Below are positions 40,712-49,473 of a stretch of DNA of 64,000 nucleotides, piece by piece. Each line of letters opens with the position of its first letter. Position 1 is the stretch's first letter. The notes beneath the pieces were generated by a model, which saw only the letters and a program-made list of their open reading frames with translations, had not been told where the DNA came from and ran no database searches. Made by a program: the position numbers and the translations under genes. Source of the stretch: BQJD01 sp965652415 (lineage in GTDB: Bacteria > Pseudomonadota > Gammaproteobacteria > Arenicellales > CAJQKF01); assembly GCA_965652415.1 (NCBI GenBank), contig CBFGVH010000001.1, forward strand, positions 1 to 64,000, in the 5' to 3' direction.

Positions 40712-41692
40712 CTACAGCCCCAGCCGCTTCATCTGTTTCTCGGGATAGCGAGTGCCGGCGACCGGGTGACTCGCGAGGATGTCGTTGATCCGCCCCAGTT
40801 CATCGCTGCTGAACGTCACGCCCAGGGCGTCGAGGCTGTCGGCGAGCGTCTCGCGGCGCGAACAGCCCGGTATCGCGACGACGTCGCCGCGCGAGAGCAC
40901 CCAGGCGATGGCGACCGCGGCGGTCGACACGCCCTTGTCCGCCGCGATGGCGGATACGGCATCGACCAGGGCAAGGTTCTGCCCGATGTTGTCGCCGGAA
41001 AATCGCGGCATGTCGCGGCGCCTGTCGTTCTCGGCCAGCGATTCGACCTCCCGAATGGCGCCGCTGAGAAGACCTCGGCTTAGGGGAGCGTAGGCGACGA
41101 ACCCGATGCCGAGCTCCCGACAGACCGGAAGCACCTCGTCCTCGACGTCGCGGGTCGCCAGGGAGTACTCGGTCTGCACTGCACTGACCGGGTGAACGGC
41201 ATGCGCGGCCCGTATCGTGCGCGCACCGGCCTCGGACAGGCCGATATACCGCACCTTTCCCTGCTCGACCAGGCGCGACATGGCCCCGACCGTTTCCTCG
41301 ATGGGCACCGCGGGATCGACACGGTGCAGGTAGTACAGGTCGATCACGTCGACGCCGAGGCGTTCGAGCGACTTGTCGCAAGCCTCCGCGACGTATTCCG
41401 GCCGCCCGTTGACGGTGCGGGTGCCGTCCGGCAGTCGGATGTTGCCGAACTTGGTGGCGACGACGACGCGGTCGCGGATACCGGTGAGCGCATTACCGAC
41501 CAGGCTCTCGTTCCTGCCCGAGGCATAGGCATCGGCAGTGTCGACCATGTCGATCCCGGCGTCGACTGCGGCACGTATCGTCGCCACGGCCTCGTCCGGG
41601 TCCGGCGTGCCGTAGATCGGCGTCATGCCCATGCATCCGAGGCCGAGGACCGAGACCTCGAGTCCGGCGGTTCCAAGGTTGCGCCTTTTCAT
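40712..41692 (-). CDS. Aldo/keto reductase
   Basis: 326-residue TIM-barrel oxidoreductase of the AKR11/13-like group. The catalytic tetrad is D51, Y56, K81 and a His in YYLHRVDP near 123; NADPH-binding GFVAYAPLSRGLLSG and IPGCSRRETL follow. It sits in the Tct operon 49 bases after tctA. The pairing with a hydrolase and a carboxylate importer suggests a small catabolic route, but the compound is not known. Confidence 0.88.
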   Translation of the reverse strand: MKRRNLGTAGLEVSVLGLGCMGMTPIYGTPDPDEAVATIRAAVDAGIDMVDTADAYASGRNESLVGNALTGIRDRVVVATKFGNIRLPDGTRTVNGRPEYVAEACDKSLERLGVDVIDLYYLHRVDPAVPIEETVGAMSRLVEQGKVRYIGLSEAGARTIRAAHAVHPVSAVQTEYSLATRDVEDEVLPVCRELGIGFVAYAPLSRGLLSGAIREVESLAENDRRRDMPRFSGDNIGQNLALVDAVSAIAADKGVSTAAVAIAWVLSRGDVVAIPGCSRRETLADSLDALGVTFSSDELGRINDILASHPVAGTRYPEKQMKRLGL

Positions 41693-41741
41693 GAAGTCAC
41701 CTCGCTATGGTGAATCGTCGGGTGCAGGCCGTTCAGGAGTC

Positions 41742-43256
41742 CTACGCCGGCCGACGGTGGCTGCGCGCGCGCGCCAGCCGATTGCGGATCATGGGCGTTA
41801 ACAGGGTGAGCACCAACAGCACCCACAGAACGTTGCCTATGCCCGATGAGAACAGCGTGGTCAGGTCACCCTGGGAGATCCGCATGGCGCGCAGGAAGTA
41901 GTTCTCGAGCAGAGGGCCGAGAATCACGCCGATGAGGATCGCGGCGACGTGGTAGCCGGTCTTGCGCGCGATGTACCCGATCAGGCCGAACACTATGGCC
42001 ACGCCCATGTCGAACACGTAGGCGCGCGGCACGAACGAGCCGACCAGGGTGAAGGCGATCAGGATCGGCGCCATGTACACCGTGGGCACCACCACCACGC
42101 GCGACAGGTAGCGCGCCAGCGGCAGGATCATCAGCCCGAGAAGGATATAGGTCACCGCCATCGCGGTGAACGAACCGTAGGCGATCATCGGCTGGTTGGT
42201 GAACAGGCTCGGCCCGAAGGTCACCCCGTGGTATTCCAGCACGACCGCCATGATCGCCGCGGTGGCGCCGCCGGGCACGCCGATCACCAGCAGCGGGATC
42301 AACGTGCCGGAGGTCACGCCGTTGTTGGCGGCCTCAGGCGCGATCAGGCCGGGAACATGACCCGTGCCGTAGAGCTCGGGCGTCTTCGAGAAGGTGCGCG
42401 ACTGCTGGTAGGCGACGAACGAGGCGATCGCCGCACCGGCGCCGGGGATGACGCCGATGACCAGTCCCAGCATGCCCGTCCACACCACGTGCTTCCACTC
42501 GCGCAGGGTTTCCCTGACGCCCTCGATGGTCGGACCCCAGCCCGACGCCAGGGAGGAAGGAGCGTCGGGCGAGAGGATGCTGGAACGCTCGATGATGAGG
42601 AACGCCTCGGAGATGGCGAACAGGCCGACCAGGGCCGGGATCAGCGGCACCTTGTCGTACAGTTCGAGGAAGCCGAAGGTACCGCGCGGCGCCTCGTACA
42701 CGACGTCGGCGCCGATGTAGCCGATCATCAAACCGAAAAGGCCCGCGATGAGCCCCTTGAGCATGTCCTCGGCCGAGATGGTGGCGATCAGCGAGATGCC
42801 GAACAGCATCACCACGATCATCTCCACGCTGTGCAGGTGGAAGGCGACGCGCGAAAGCCAGGGAATCAGCACCAGCGCGGCGACCGTGGTCAGCAGCCCC
42901 GCCGCCACCGAGGCGACGAAGGAGATGGCCAGCGCCTGCTGGCCGCGTCCCTTGACGGTCATCGGGTAGCCGTCGAGCGGCGTCGCCGCCGCGCCCGCGG
43001 TGCCGGGAATGTTCACCAGGATGGCCGGAATGCCGGCGCCGAGGCGCGACGCGGTGTACAGGGCCACCATGAAGATCATCCCCTCCGCCGGCGGCATGGC
43101 CAGCGTGATCGGCAGCAGGATGATGATCGTATTGGCGGCGCTGAAACCCGGGATCGCGCCGACCACGACACCGAGCACGGTGGCCGGAACGATGATCCAC
43201 CAGTAGCCGAGGGTATCGACGAACAGATCGAGAAAGACGGACAGGTCAGCCGCCAT
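41742..43256 (-). CDS. tctA: Tripartite tricarboxylate transporter, large permease (TctA)
   Basis: 504-residue membrane protein with 10 or more helices. The family signature GAIPGFSAANTIIILLPITL is near residue 30 and the repeat GVIPGAGAAIASFVAYQQS and GVIPGAGAA/TSGTLIPLLVIGVPGG elements follow in the second half. Works with TctB and a TctC binding protein to import organic acids driven by the ion gradient. Overlaps tctB by 11 bases. Confidence 0.93.
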   Translation of the reverse strand: MAADLSVFLDLFVDTLGYWWIIVPATVLGVVVGAIPGFSAANTIIILLPITLAMPPAEGMIFMVALYTASRLGAGIPAILVNIPGTAGAAATPLDGYPMTVKGRGQQALAISFVASVAAGLLTTVAALVLIPWLSRVAFHLHSVEMIVVMLFGISLIATISAEDMLKGLIAGLFGLMIGYIGADVVYEAPRGTFGFLELYDKVPLIPALVGLFAISEAFLIIERSSILSPDAPSSLASGWGPTIEGVRETLREWKHVVWTGMLGLVIGVIPGAGAAIASFVAYQQSRTFSKTPELYGTGHVPGLIAPEAANNGVTSGTLIPLLVIGVPGGATAAIMAVVLEYHGVTFGPSLFTNQPMIAYGSFTAMAVTYILLGLMILPLARYLSRVVVVPTVYMAPILIAFTLVGSFVPRAYVFDMGVAIVFGLIGYIARKTGYHVAAILIGVILGPLLENYFLRAMRISQGDLTTLFSSGIGNVLWVLLVLTLLTPMIRNRLARARSHRRPA

Positions 43257-43761
43257 TGCGCAGCCACTCCTCGACGGTGCGTTCTATCAAGCCCTCGGGA
43301 AAACGGGTGTTGAACACGAGGATGAAGAGCACGTAACCGCTGACGGCAGAAGCCAACGCCACGCCGAATGCCTTCTTCCAGTTGTACACGGACGACAGCA
43401 CGATAACGGCGGCAAACAGGAATACGAAGGTCGCCAGGGTGAAGCCGAGGGTCTCGAGCACCGCGACATAGGCAATGGTCAGGCCCAGGAGCACCGCTCG
43501 CCTGACCTGCGTGGGAATATCGGTGAGCAGCCCGTCGAAGCCGATACGCTCCACGCCGCGCCTCACCCTGAGCACGGTGCGTACCGCGTAGATGATGATG
43601 GTCACGAGCAAAAGGGCGCTCACGAACACCGCGCTGGCCTGGGAAATCCAGGGAACCTCGGTGATGGTGGTCAGGTAGTAGATGGCGAAGGCGAACGCCG
43701 CCGCCGGAATGATGAGATCGGCCAGCACGTTTCGTGCCGGCTTGTCGTCGTCATGGCGCAT
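43246..43761 (-). CDS. tctB: Tripartite tricarboxylate transporter, small permease (TctB)
   Basis: 171-residue protein with about four helices, the size and pattern of TctB subunits, which are poorly conserved in sequence. Recognised by ILVFNTRFPEGLIER at the end and by position between tctC and tctA. It overlaps tctA by 11 bases. Confidence 0.88.
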   Translation of the reverse strand: MRHDDDKPARNVLADLIIPAAAFAFAIYYLTTITEVPWISQASAVFVSALLLVTIIIYAVRTVLRVRRGVERIGFDGLLTDIPTQVRRAVLLGLTIAYVAVLETLGFTLATFVFLFAAVIVLSSVYNWKKAFGVALASAVSGYVLFILVFNTRFPEGLIERTVEEWLRNGG

Positions 43762-43803
43762 TGCCGTCGAAGGTGCGTGAGTGGTACGTGAGCACTGCGG
43801 TGA

Positions 43804-43831
43804 GCCCGCGGGCGGAACATCGCCCGCGGGC
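43804..43831 (-). promoter_or_regulatory. GC-rich hairpin between tctC and tctB
   Basis: GCCCGCGGGCG and CGCCCGCGGGC form a perfect 11-bp stem with loop GAACAT. There is no T-run on the minus strand. Placed just after the binding-protein gene, it probably stabilises the tctC mRNA and lowers read-through to the permease genes, as with the hairpin at 6600 in the Liv operon. Confidence 0.65.
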
Positions 43832-43855
43832 CACTACGGGAACTGCCGCGAAGGA

Positions 43856-44863
43856 TCAGCCGGTGAGCAGATCCTTGTATTCGCGCCCCAGCGCCATGAT
43901 GTTGTCCACGTAGGCCTTGCACTCGTCCTGGTAGTGATCCGGGGTGATCATCTCCCACGGAGCGTTGGAATCAAGGATTGCCTGCTTGTACGCCGGGTCG
44001 GTGAACACCTGCCGCGACGACTCGATCAGCCTCTCGAAGCGATCCGGATGCTTCTCGGCGGCCGCGGTCTTGATGCCGAAGGCACGGGCGCCTGCCGGCA
44101 GGGGCGGAATGCCGAGGTCGTACTCTGTGTTGAGCACGATGGCATCGGGCATCATCTCCGGCGCGACGTTCTTGTCGTCGAACAGGCCGACAATGGTCAA
44201 GCCGCCACGGGCCGCTGACGATGCCGGAAGTACGCCGATGTCGGTCTCGCCGGTGAGAACCCCGTTCCTGGTGTTGCGCCCGCCGGAAAGCGGGATCAGG
44301 TTCACGCTCATCCCGGTCTTGGCGGCCAGCACCAGCATCCCCAGCGACGCAGGGTGGGCGAGGCGGCTGGTGGCGACCGTCAGGGTGCGTTTCTTGCCTT
44401 CGGCGATGACGTCGTCGACCGTCTTCATCGGACTCTCGTCGGACAGGAAGATGCAGCCCGGATCGGCGTCCACCTGGAGGAAGTAGAAGTAATCGTCGAG
44501 GGAGAAGGTAGGCTCCTTGACCACCCAGTTCAGTACCTCCGGCCCCATGTTGCCGAAGATCAGGTCGTGGCAGTCATCAGCCGCCTTGCCCATGTAGGTC
44601 TCGTAGCCGACGCGCCCGGCGGCCCCGGGGAAGAACAGCGGCTCGAACTCGCCGCCGAGATGGTTCTTCCAGACCCCGGAGAAATCGCGGAAATTGCGAT
44701 CTGCGCCGCCGCCGGCCCGCGTGGGGATGTAGACCTGGATGGTGCGCTCGGGGAACTGCTGGGCGAACAGGGAGCGGGGCAGGGGCGCCGCGAGCCCCAT
44801 CGCGCCGAGAGCGGTGGCCTGCTTGAGAAACCGGCGGCGGTGGGTGGGCCGTTTTTCGGTCAT
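43856..44863 (-). CDS. tctC: Tripartite tricarboxylate transporter binding protein (TctC)
   Basis: 335-residue periplasmic binding protein. The N-terminus holds a twin-arginine motif THRRRFLK (residues 7-14) and a cleavage region after LFA at 34, so export may be through Tat. The mature domain has FPERTIQVYIPTRAGGGADR, the TctC opening. Ligands in the family are citrate, tartrate, aromatic acids and others. It leads the operon, with AGGAGG at 44871-44876 just upstream of the ATG. Confidence 0.92.
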   Translation of the reverse strand: MTEKRPTHRRRFLKQATALGAMGLAAPLPRSLFAQQFPERTIQVYIPTRAGGGADRNFRDFSGVWKNHLGGEFEPLFFPGAAGRVGYETYMGKAADDCHDLIFGNMGPEVLNWVVKEPTFSLDDYFYFLQVDADPGCIFLSDESPMKTVDDVIAEGKKRTLTVATSRLAHPASLGMLVLAAKTGMSVNLIPLSGGRNTRNGVLTGETDIGVLPASSAARGGLTIVGLFDDKNVAPEMMPDAIVLNTEYDLGIPPLPAGARAFGIKTAAAEKHPDRFERLIESSRQVFTDPAYKQAILDSNAPWEMITPDHYQDECKAYVDNIMALGREYKDLLTG

Positions 44864-45189
44864 GGTCTTTGCCTCCTGAAATGATCATGGGGCTGGCCGC
44901 TCGAGGGCCGCCCGGATTCTTCAAATGTCGTGATCTGTGCGCGACGCACGGGCCAGATACTAGCACCATCGCGTCGAACGGACCGTTCACCGGCCCGCCG
45001 CGCCAGCCATCGAGCTTGCACGATACGAAACGATCTTGCACGCACGTCGTCCATGCAGCCGAATTCCTCCCGAGTTCCAACCCCGCCTGGTGCATCCTAG
45101 GTGGCCGCCTGCCACCGGGCGTCGTGTAGAATCCGTGCCTCACTCGGAACCGCCGACCGGCCGGCCCTCTGATTCTGGCGATCCCGCAT
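44864..45189. other. Divergent control region, tctC / tRNA-Leu (326 bases)
   Basis: No gene is seen. It holds the perfect dyad GAACGG-A-CCGTTC (44976-44988), two direct CTTGCACG copies at 45015-45022 and 45035-45042 spaced exactly 20 bases, and TAGAAT (45127-45132), a possible -10 for tRNA-Leu. The dyad and direct repeats lie 110-180 bases upstream of tctC and could be regulator sites. Confidence 0.5.
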
Positions 45190-45276
45190 GCCCGGGTGGC
45201 GAAACTGGTAGACGCAAGGGACTTAAAATCCCTCGAGGGGAACCTCGTGCCGGTTCGAGTCCGGCCCCGGGCACCA
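45190..45276 (+). tRNA. tRNA-Leu (anticodon TAA)
   Basis: 87-base class II tRNA. GCCCGGG pairs with CCCGGGC, the anticodon loop ACTTAAAAT gives TAA, a long variable arm (CTCGAGGGGAACCTCG) is present and CCA is encoded. Confidence 0.97.
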
Positions 45277-45297
45277 CGATCGGCACACGCAACGACC

Positions 45298-45867
45298 ATG
45301 GAAAAACTGTACATCACCGCCCAGGAACTTCTCGACGATTCGTTCGAGCTGGCCGCGCGCGTGCTCAGAAGCGGCTTTCGTCCGAACTTCATCATCGGCA
45401 TCTGGCGCGGCGGCACGCCCGTGGGCATCGCGGTACAGGAGCTCATGGACTACGTCGGAGTGACCACCGACCACATCGCGATTCGCACGTCTTCATATAC
45501 CGGAATCGGCGCGCAGTCGGACGAGGTGCTGGTGCATGGCCTCGGCTACATCGTTCGCAACATCAACCGGGAGGACGCGCTTCTGATCGTCGACGACGTG
45601 TTCGACAGCGGCCGCAGCGTCGACGCGGTCATCCGCGACCTGACCGAGCGAACGCGCCGGAACTGTCCGCACGACATCCGCATCGCCACGCCGTGGTTCA
45701 AGCCGAAGAACAACCGCACCGACCGCGTGCCCGACTACTATATCCACGAGACCGACAAGTGGCTGGTGTTTCCCCATGAACTGAAGGGGCTGACCGATGC
45801 GGAGATTCGCGACGGGAAGGGAAGCGTCGCGCGGGTTATCGAGTCACTGGCTGATCACCTTGATTAA
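45298..45867 (+). CDS. Purine-type phosphoribosyltransferase (Hpt-like)
   Basis: 189-residue type I phosphoribosyltransferase. LLIVDDVFDSGRSVDAVI is the PRPP loop; MEKLYITAQELLDDSFELAA and RPNFIIGIWRGGTPVGIAV are the N-terminal parts of the hypoxanthine/xanthine-guanine branch. It salvages a free purine base with PRPP. The ATG at 45298 follows tRNA-Leu by 21 bases, so both may share a transcript. A longer reading into the tRNA is rejected. Confidence 0.88.
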   Translation: MEKLYITAQELLDDSFELAARVLRSGFRPNFIIGIWRGGTPVGIAVQELMDYVGVTTDHIAIRTSSYTGIGAQSDEVLVHGLGYIVRNINREDALLIVDDVFDSGRSVDAVIRDLTERTRRNCPHDIRIATPWFKPKNNRTDRVPDYYIHETDKWLVFPHELKGLTDAEIRDGKGSVARVIESLADHLD

Positions 45868-45873
45868 GGTGAT
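45854..45873 (+). terminator. Terminator overlapping the phosphoribosyltransferase stop
   Basis: ATCACCTT-GATT-AAGGTGAT is a perfect 8-bp hairpin followed by TTCTTC. The TAA stop (45865-45867) is inside the loop and second arm, so the terminator is built into the end of the coding sequence. Confidence 0.7.
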
Positions 45874-45946
45874 TTCTTCAAAGTAAAAGAAAAAGTTCAG
45901 AAGAATAAGTATTTAAAAGACAATATTGAGATCTTTTCTGACGGGG

Positions 45947-48193
45947 TCACGAAGCCGCGGCGACACGGCTGCCTGCCTCCACCGGACTCGCCAGCGGCAA
46001 CTCCAGCCTGACCAGGACGCCGTCCGGGGTGTCCACGTTCTCGGCGCTGATCGACCCGTGGTGATACTCGGCGATCAACCTGGCGATGAACAGGCCGAGC
46101 CCGAGATGGGAACGGGTGGCGTCCTTGCTGCCGACCGACACCATCGGATCGAATAACCGCTCGGTCATCGTTTCCGGCAGCTTGGAGCCTCGATTGGCCA
46201 CGGTCACCACGGCACGGCCGCCGGCAAGACCGACGCCGATATCGATTTCGCCGTCGTCCGCGCCGAAATCGACTGCGTTGTCCACAAGCTTGTCGAGCAG
46301 CTGGGCAATCCGATCCGGGGCACCCGAGACCGGCACCGGGTACGACGGCTTGTCCAGGCGAAACAGGTTGTTCGGATAGCTGGTCTGATAGCCCTCGGTG
46401 CATCCCTCGACCAGCTCGGACAGGTCGAACTGCTCGCGATCCTCGTATTGCAGCGCTTCCTCCAGGTTGGCCGCCTCCGTCAGGCTGGTCAGGATCGATC
46501 GCAGCCGGCGAATCCCTTTCTGGGCGCGGTCCATGTACTTGCTGCCGGCCGCCTCGCGCGAGTCGCGAGCGAGGATTTCCAGCGAGGAGCTGACCACGTT
46601 CAACGGGTTGTTGAGCTCGTGGGCCAGGGTGTCCGGCATGGATTCAAGGTAACGGGTGTACTGGCTGAGGCGTCCGAGCATTCCGGCGATGCTCCTCGCC
46701 AGGTCGCTGATCTCGTCGCCGCCGCCGCGCGGAAATGCGTCGCTGAACTCGCGCCGCACCCGTCCCTCGGGAGTTATGGATTGCTCGGTGGCCTGGTGCA
46801 GCTTGCGGATCCTGAGCGTCAGCCGGGTGGCGAATGCGAACAACGTCAGGGTGATGAGCACGAACGCGATCAGGGTGACCGCGGCGACGGTCTGTAGCGC
46901 GTTGCGCTGCAGCTTGAGCACCTCGGTGGTGCCTTGTTCCACGATCACCGCGCCGATTACGCCGCTGCCGCTCCAGATCGGCGTCGCCGCCGCCAGGATC
47001 TCTCCGCGTCCGTCCGCGGTCAGTCGGCGCCTGGACTGCGCGCTGCCCTTCAAGGCCTCGCTGATGATCACGTCCGAGCGATGGGTGACAGTGGTCTCGA
47101 TATCGTCGAAGTCCGCCTCCGGCAGCCCCAGGAGCCAGTCGAAGAAGATGTCGACGGGTCGATACAGCGCATCGAGCAGCCCCGGGGAATCCCGCTCGCC
47201 GCGCGGCGCTCCCCCCAGGTTGCCAACCACGGCTCTCACGCGCTGTTCCTCGTCGACGATCCAGATACGGGCAGTCTGTCGATCCAGGCCCCGCAGGATC
47301 CGGGTCAACTCGGGCGAATGGATCATCACCCGGCTCAGTTGCAGGTCGTCGGCGCGCGGGTAGGTGGTGATCGTGTCGACCACCGTGCGGGCCTCGGGGT
47401 CGTCCACGTCGACGACCTCGAAACCGACCCGGGTCGACGAGCGAACCATGAACCGCGGCAGGCGGATTTCCACGTTGTAGCCGCCTTCGACCTCCTTCAT
47501 GACCGCGTTGATGTCGGACACCGGCTCACCTGTCAAGGGATAACGCCAGTCGTCGTCCATCAGGTAGACGCTCATGCGCCCACTCGTGCGCGTCAACAGC
47601 AGGTATCGATTGATCTCGCTGGGCGGGTTCTGGATGGTCAGGCGAATCTGGTCGCTGTGATCCAGCCGGCGAAGATCGTTGGTGCGATAAAGGACAGTAT
47701 CGTCGTCGACCAGGAACAGGGCGTACAGGAACTGACCGCGGTAGCCGAGCGTGTGGCGCACGGACAGGGACCAGGGCTCGTAATCCGTGGTGCATTCCTC
47801 GCCCAGCGCACCGGTGTAGTACCTGAGATTGTCGAGCTGGGCGCCCCAGTCGCTCTCGTCGCCGTCGAGTTGGAGTAAGTTCGCCAGCTGGTGCGCGTAA
47901 AGGTCGTAGCGCCCGCCGAGCAGTTCCGGCACGCCGGTGTCCGGCCGAAACAGTTCCTCGCGGTCGTTGAGCACGGTCCCCACGGCGCGCGCGATCAGCA
48001 TCAGCGCGTCTTCCTGGCCCTGGAGCAGGAATCGCTTCATCTCGCTGATGTAGCGCACCCCCATCCAGGGCAGGGTACCGATGGCCAGGACGATGATCAG
48101 GAACTTGGCGCGAAGGCTGAGCCGCCCGGGGCGGGTGAATCGCGGAAGCCAGCGCGCGGCCAGGCTGTCAATCGCCCTGCCAGCGGTAGCCAA
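45947..48193 (-). CDS. Sensor histidine kinase, PdsS-like
   Basis: 748-residue kinase. A membrane helix near residues 25-47 (SLRAKFLIIVLAIGTLPWMG), a very large periplasmic sensor of about 380 residues, a second helix (AAVTLIAFVLITLTLFAFA), a HAMP region, HisKA with H525 in LAHELNNPLN and an ATPase end with LGLGLFIARLIAEYHHGSI. Length and layout match the kinase called PdsS of proteobacterial dedicated sortase systems, as I recall it. The gene overlaps the regulator by 26 bases. No sortase gene is in the window, so the assignment is to the family and not to the pathway. Confidence 0.8.
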   Translation of the reverse strand: MATAGRAIDSLAARWLPRFTRPGRLSLRAKFLIIVLAIGTLPWMGVRYISEMKRFLLQGQEDALMLIARAVGTVLNDREELFRPDTGVPELLGGRYDLYAHQLANLLQLDGDESDWGAQLDNLRYYTGALGEECTTDYEPWSLSVRHTLGYRGQFLYALFLVDDDTVLYRTNDLRRLDHSDQIRLTIQNPPSEINRYLLLTRTSGRMSVYLMDDDWRYPLTGEPVSDINAVMKEVEGGYNVEIRLPRFMVRSSTRVGFEVVDVDDPEARTVVDTITTYPRADDLQLSRVMIHSPELTRILRGLDRQTARIWIVDEEQRVRAVVGNLGGAPRGERDSPGLLDALYRPVDIFFDWLLGLPEADFDDIETTVTHRSDVIISEALKGSAQSRRRLTADGRGEILAAATPIWSGSGVIGAVIVEQGTTEVLKLQRNALQTVAAVTLIAFVLITLTLFAFATRLTLRIRKLHQATEQSITPEGRVRREFSDAFPRGGGDEISDLARSIAGMLGRLSQYTRYLESMPDTLAHELNNPLNVVSSSLEILARDSREAAGSKYMDRAQKGIRRLRSILTSLTEAANLEEALQYEDREQFDLSELVEGCTEGYQTSYPNNLFRLDKPSYPVPVSGAPDRIAQLLDKLVDNAVDFGADDGEIDIGVGLAGGRAVVTVANRGSKLPETMTERLFDPMVSVGSKDATRSHLGLGLFIARLIAEYHHGSISAENVDTPDGVLVRLELPLASPVEAGSRVAAAS

Positions 48194-48863
48194 TGCCGAA
48201 CACCGTCTGGATCTTGTTGAACGAAGGGTCGACCTGCTTGAACTTGTTGCGTATGCGCCGGATGTAGCCGTTGATCGTGTTCTTCTCGACGTAGCTCTGC
48301 CGCGTGACCTGCATCATGGCGTCGTAGGTCTTCACGTGCCCCGGGCGACGCGCCAGCGCCTCCACCAGCCAGAACTCCGTCAGCGTCAGATTGATCGGCT
48401 GGCCGTTCCAACGCACCGACATGCTGTCCTGGTTGAGTTCCAGGGGGCCGATCACCAGCCTGGCGTGCTCGCTCTCGCCCGCGTGCAGGGTATCGGCGAT
48501 GCGAAACAGCGAGTTCACCCGAACCACCAGGAACTCGAGGTTGATCGGCTTGGTCAGGTAGTCCCACGCGTCCAGACGCAGGCCGGACACGCGGTCGATG
48601 TCGCTGTTCCTCGCTGTCAGGAAGATGATGGGCAGCTCGGGGCTCATGGCCCGAAGCTCGCGGCACAGGTCGAAGCCGCCGTCCATCTCGTTCTCGAGCA
48701 TGATGTCGAGGATGGCCAGGTCGGGAAGCTTTCGCGAGAAGGTCTGCATGGCCTCGGCCCGATTGCGAAACAGCCAGACGTCGTAGCCGTGGGCGAGCAG
48801 CGCCTCGCGGTAGTTTTCACGCTGGTCCGGATCGTCTTCGACTATGGCTATGGTGCGCCCCAT
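48168..48863 (-). CDS. Response regulator, PdsR-like
   Basis: 231-residue OmpR-type regulator. Receiver domain with acidic pair E9-D10-D11, phosphoacceptor D53, T83 and K105; C-terminal winged helix with VEKNTINGYIRRIRNKF and VFGIGYRW. The recognition helix wording is unusual for PhoB/OmpR proteins and is what I associate with the PdsR family. It starts at 48863; an in-frame extension to 48911 is less likely. It overlaps the kinase gene and is transcribed first. Confidence 0.85.
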   Translation of the reverse strand: MGRTIAIVEDDPDQRENYREALLAHGYDVWLFRNRAEAMQTFSRKLPDLAILDIMLENEMDGGFDLCRELRAMSPELPIIFLTARNSDIDRVSGLRLDAWDYLTKPINLEFLVVRVNSLFRIADTLHAGESEHARLVIGPLELNQDSMSVRWNGQPINLTLTEFWLVEALARRPGHVKTYDAMMQVTRQSYVEKNTINGYIRRIRNKFKQVDPSFNKIQTVFGIGYRWQGD

Positions 48864-49031
48864 GGTCTCGCCCCGCTGCACGATAAACGGCGATTCTAAC
48901 CGAGAAAGCAAGGACCCGAGGCTGGCGCCGCGTCACGTGTACGCGTTGCCATGAATTCGCCACCGTTTGCACCGCGCAGCGGCACGTGCGGGTGATTCAA
49001 TGAACGCTGTCGCCTCCAGGGACATCCCGCC

Positions 49032-49229
49032 ATGAGCAAGATCGTGTTCGTGCCCGTCTCCGACGAACTGCTCTTCGAACATCCCGAGCGTATCGTTGGT
49101 CCTCTCGTCCCCTACCACCCCGGGATGCGCGTGCGTGCAGCGGCCAATGCCGTGGATCGCCGCGGCCCGGGAACCGAACCCCCGCAACGACCCGCGTCGC
49201 GGCCGGCGGTCCGGCCGCGCATACCATGA
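49032..49229 (+). CDS. Small conserved hypothetical protein
   Basis: 65 residues, starting MSKIVFVPVSDELLFEHPE with AGGGACATCCCGCC upstream of the ATG. The first 35 residues (to GPLVPYHPGMRV) look conserved in my memory of gammaproteobacterial small proteins; the remainder is Pro/Arg-rich and probably disordered. It overlaps the next small gene by the ATGA motif. No domain is recognised. Confidence 0.6.
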   Translation: MSKIVFVPVSDELLFEHPERIVGPLVPYHPGMRVRAAANAVDRRGPGTEPPQRPASRPAVRPRIP

Positions 49230-49339
49230 CCCGCGACGCTGCCCGCAGCTGGGCCGGCTTGTTCGCCTACAGCATCGCGATTTCGCTCGCGGCCTCCATC
49301 GCATTGGCGGCCGTCATCGTCACCGTCGCCGCACTGTAG
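49226..49339 (+). CDS. 37-residue single-helix membrane protein
   Basis: MTRDAARSWAGLFAYSIAIS is followed by a hydrophobic helix of about 20 residues (LAASIALAAVIVTVAAL) and a TAG stop. Its ATG overlaps the previous stop (ATGA). It is too short for most gene callers. A positively charged start and a C-terminal hydrophobic helix fit a small inner-membrane protein. No homologue is recognised by eye. Confidence 0.5.
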   Translation: MTRDAARSWAGLFAYSIAISLAASIALAAVIVTVAAL

Positions 49340-49365
49340 GCGGATCCGCCCCGGGTCAACGGAAA

Positions 49366-49386
49366 AGGCCGCCCCGTGGGCGGCCT
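49366..49386 (+). terminator. Hairpin after the small-gene pair
   Basis: AGGCCGCCC and GGGCGGCCT form a 9-bp stem with a three-base loop preceded by AAA. No T-run follows, so it could be a weak terminator for the 49032-49339 pair. Confidence 0.45.
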
Positions 49387-49473
49387 CGTCCTCGTCGAAT
49401 TCGCCCGCCGCGACCTCTCACCCGGCCGGCACCGAGCGAATCGATCGTGGCGACCGAACCTTCGATCGCTCGT

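Noticed and set aside
45196..45297. In-frame extension of the phosphoribosyltransferase into tRNA-Leu
   Set aside because: The extension is the tRNA itself.
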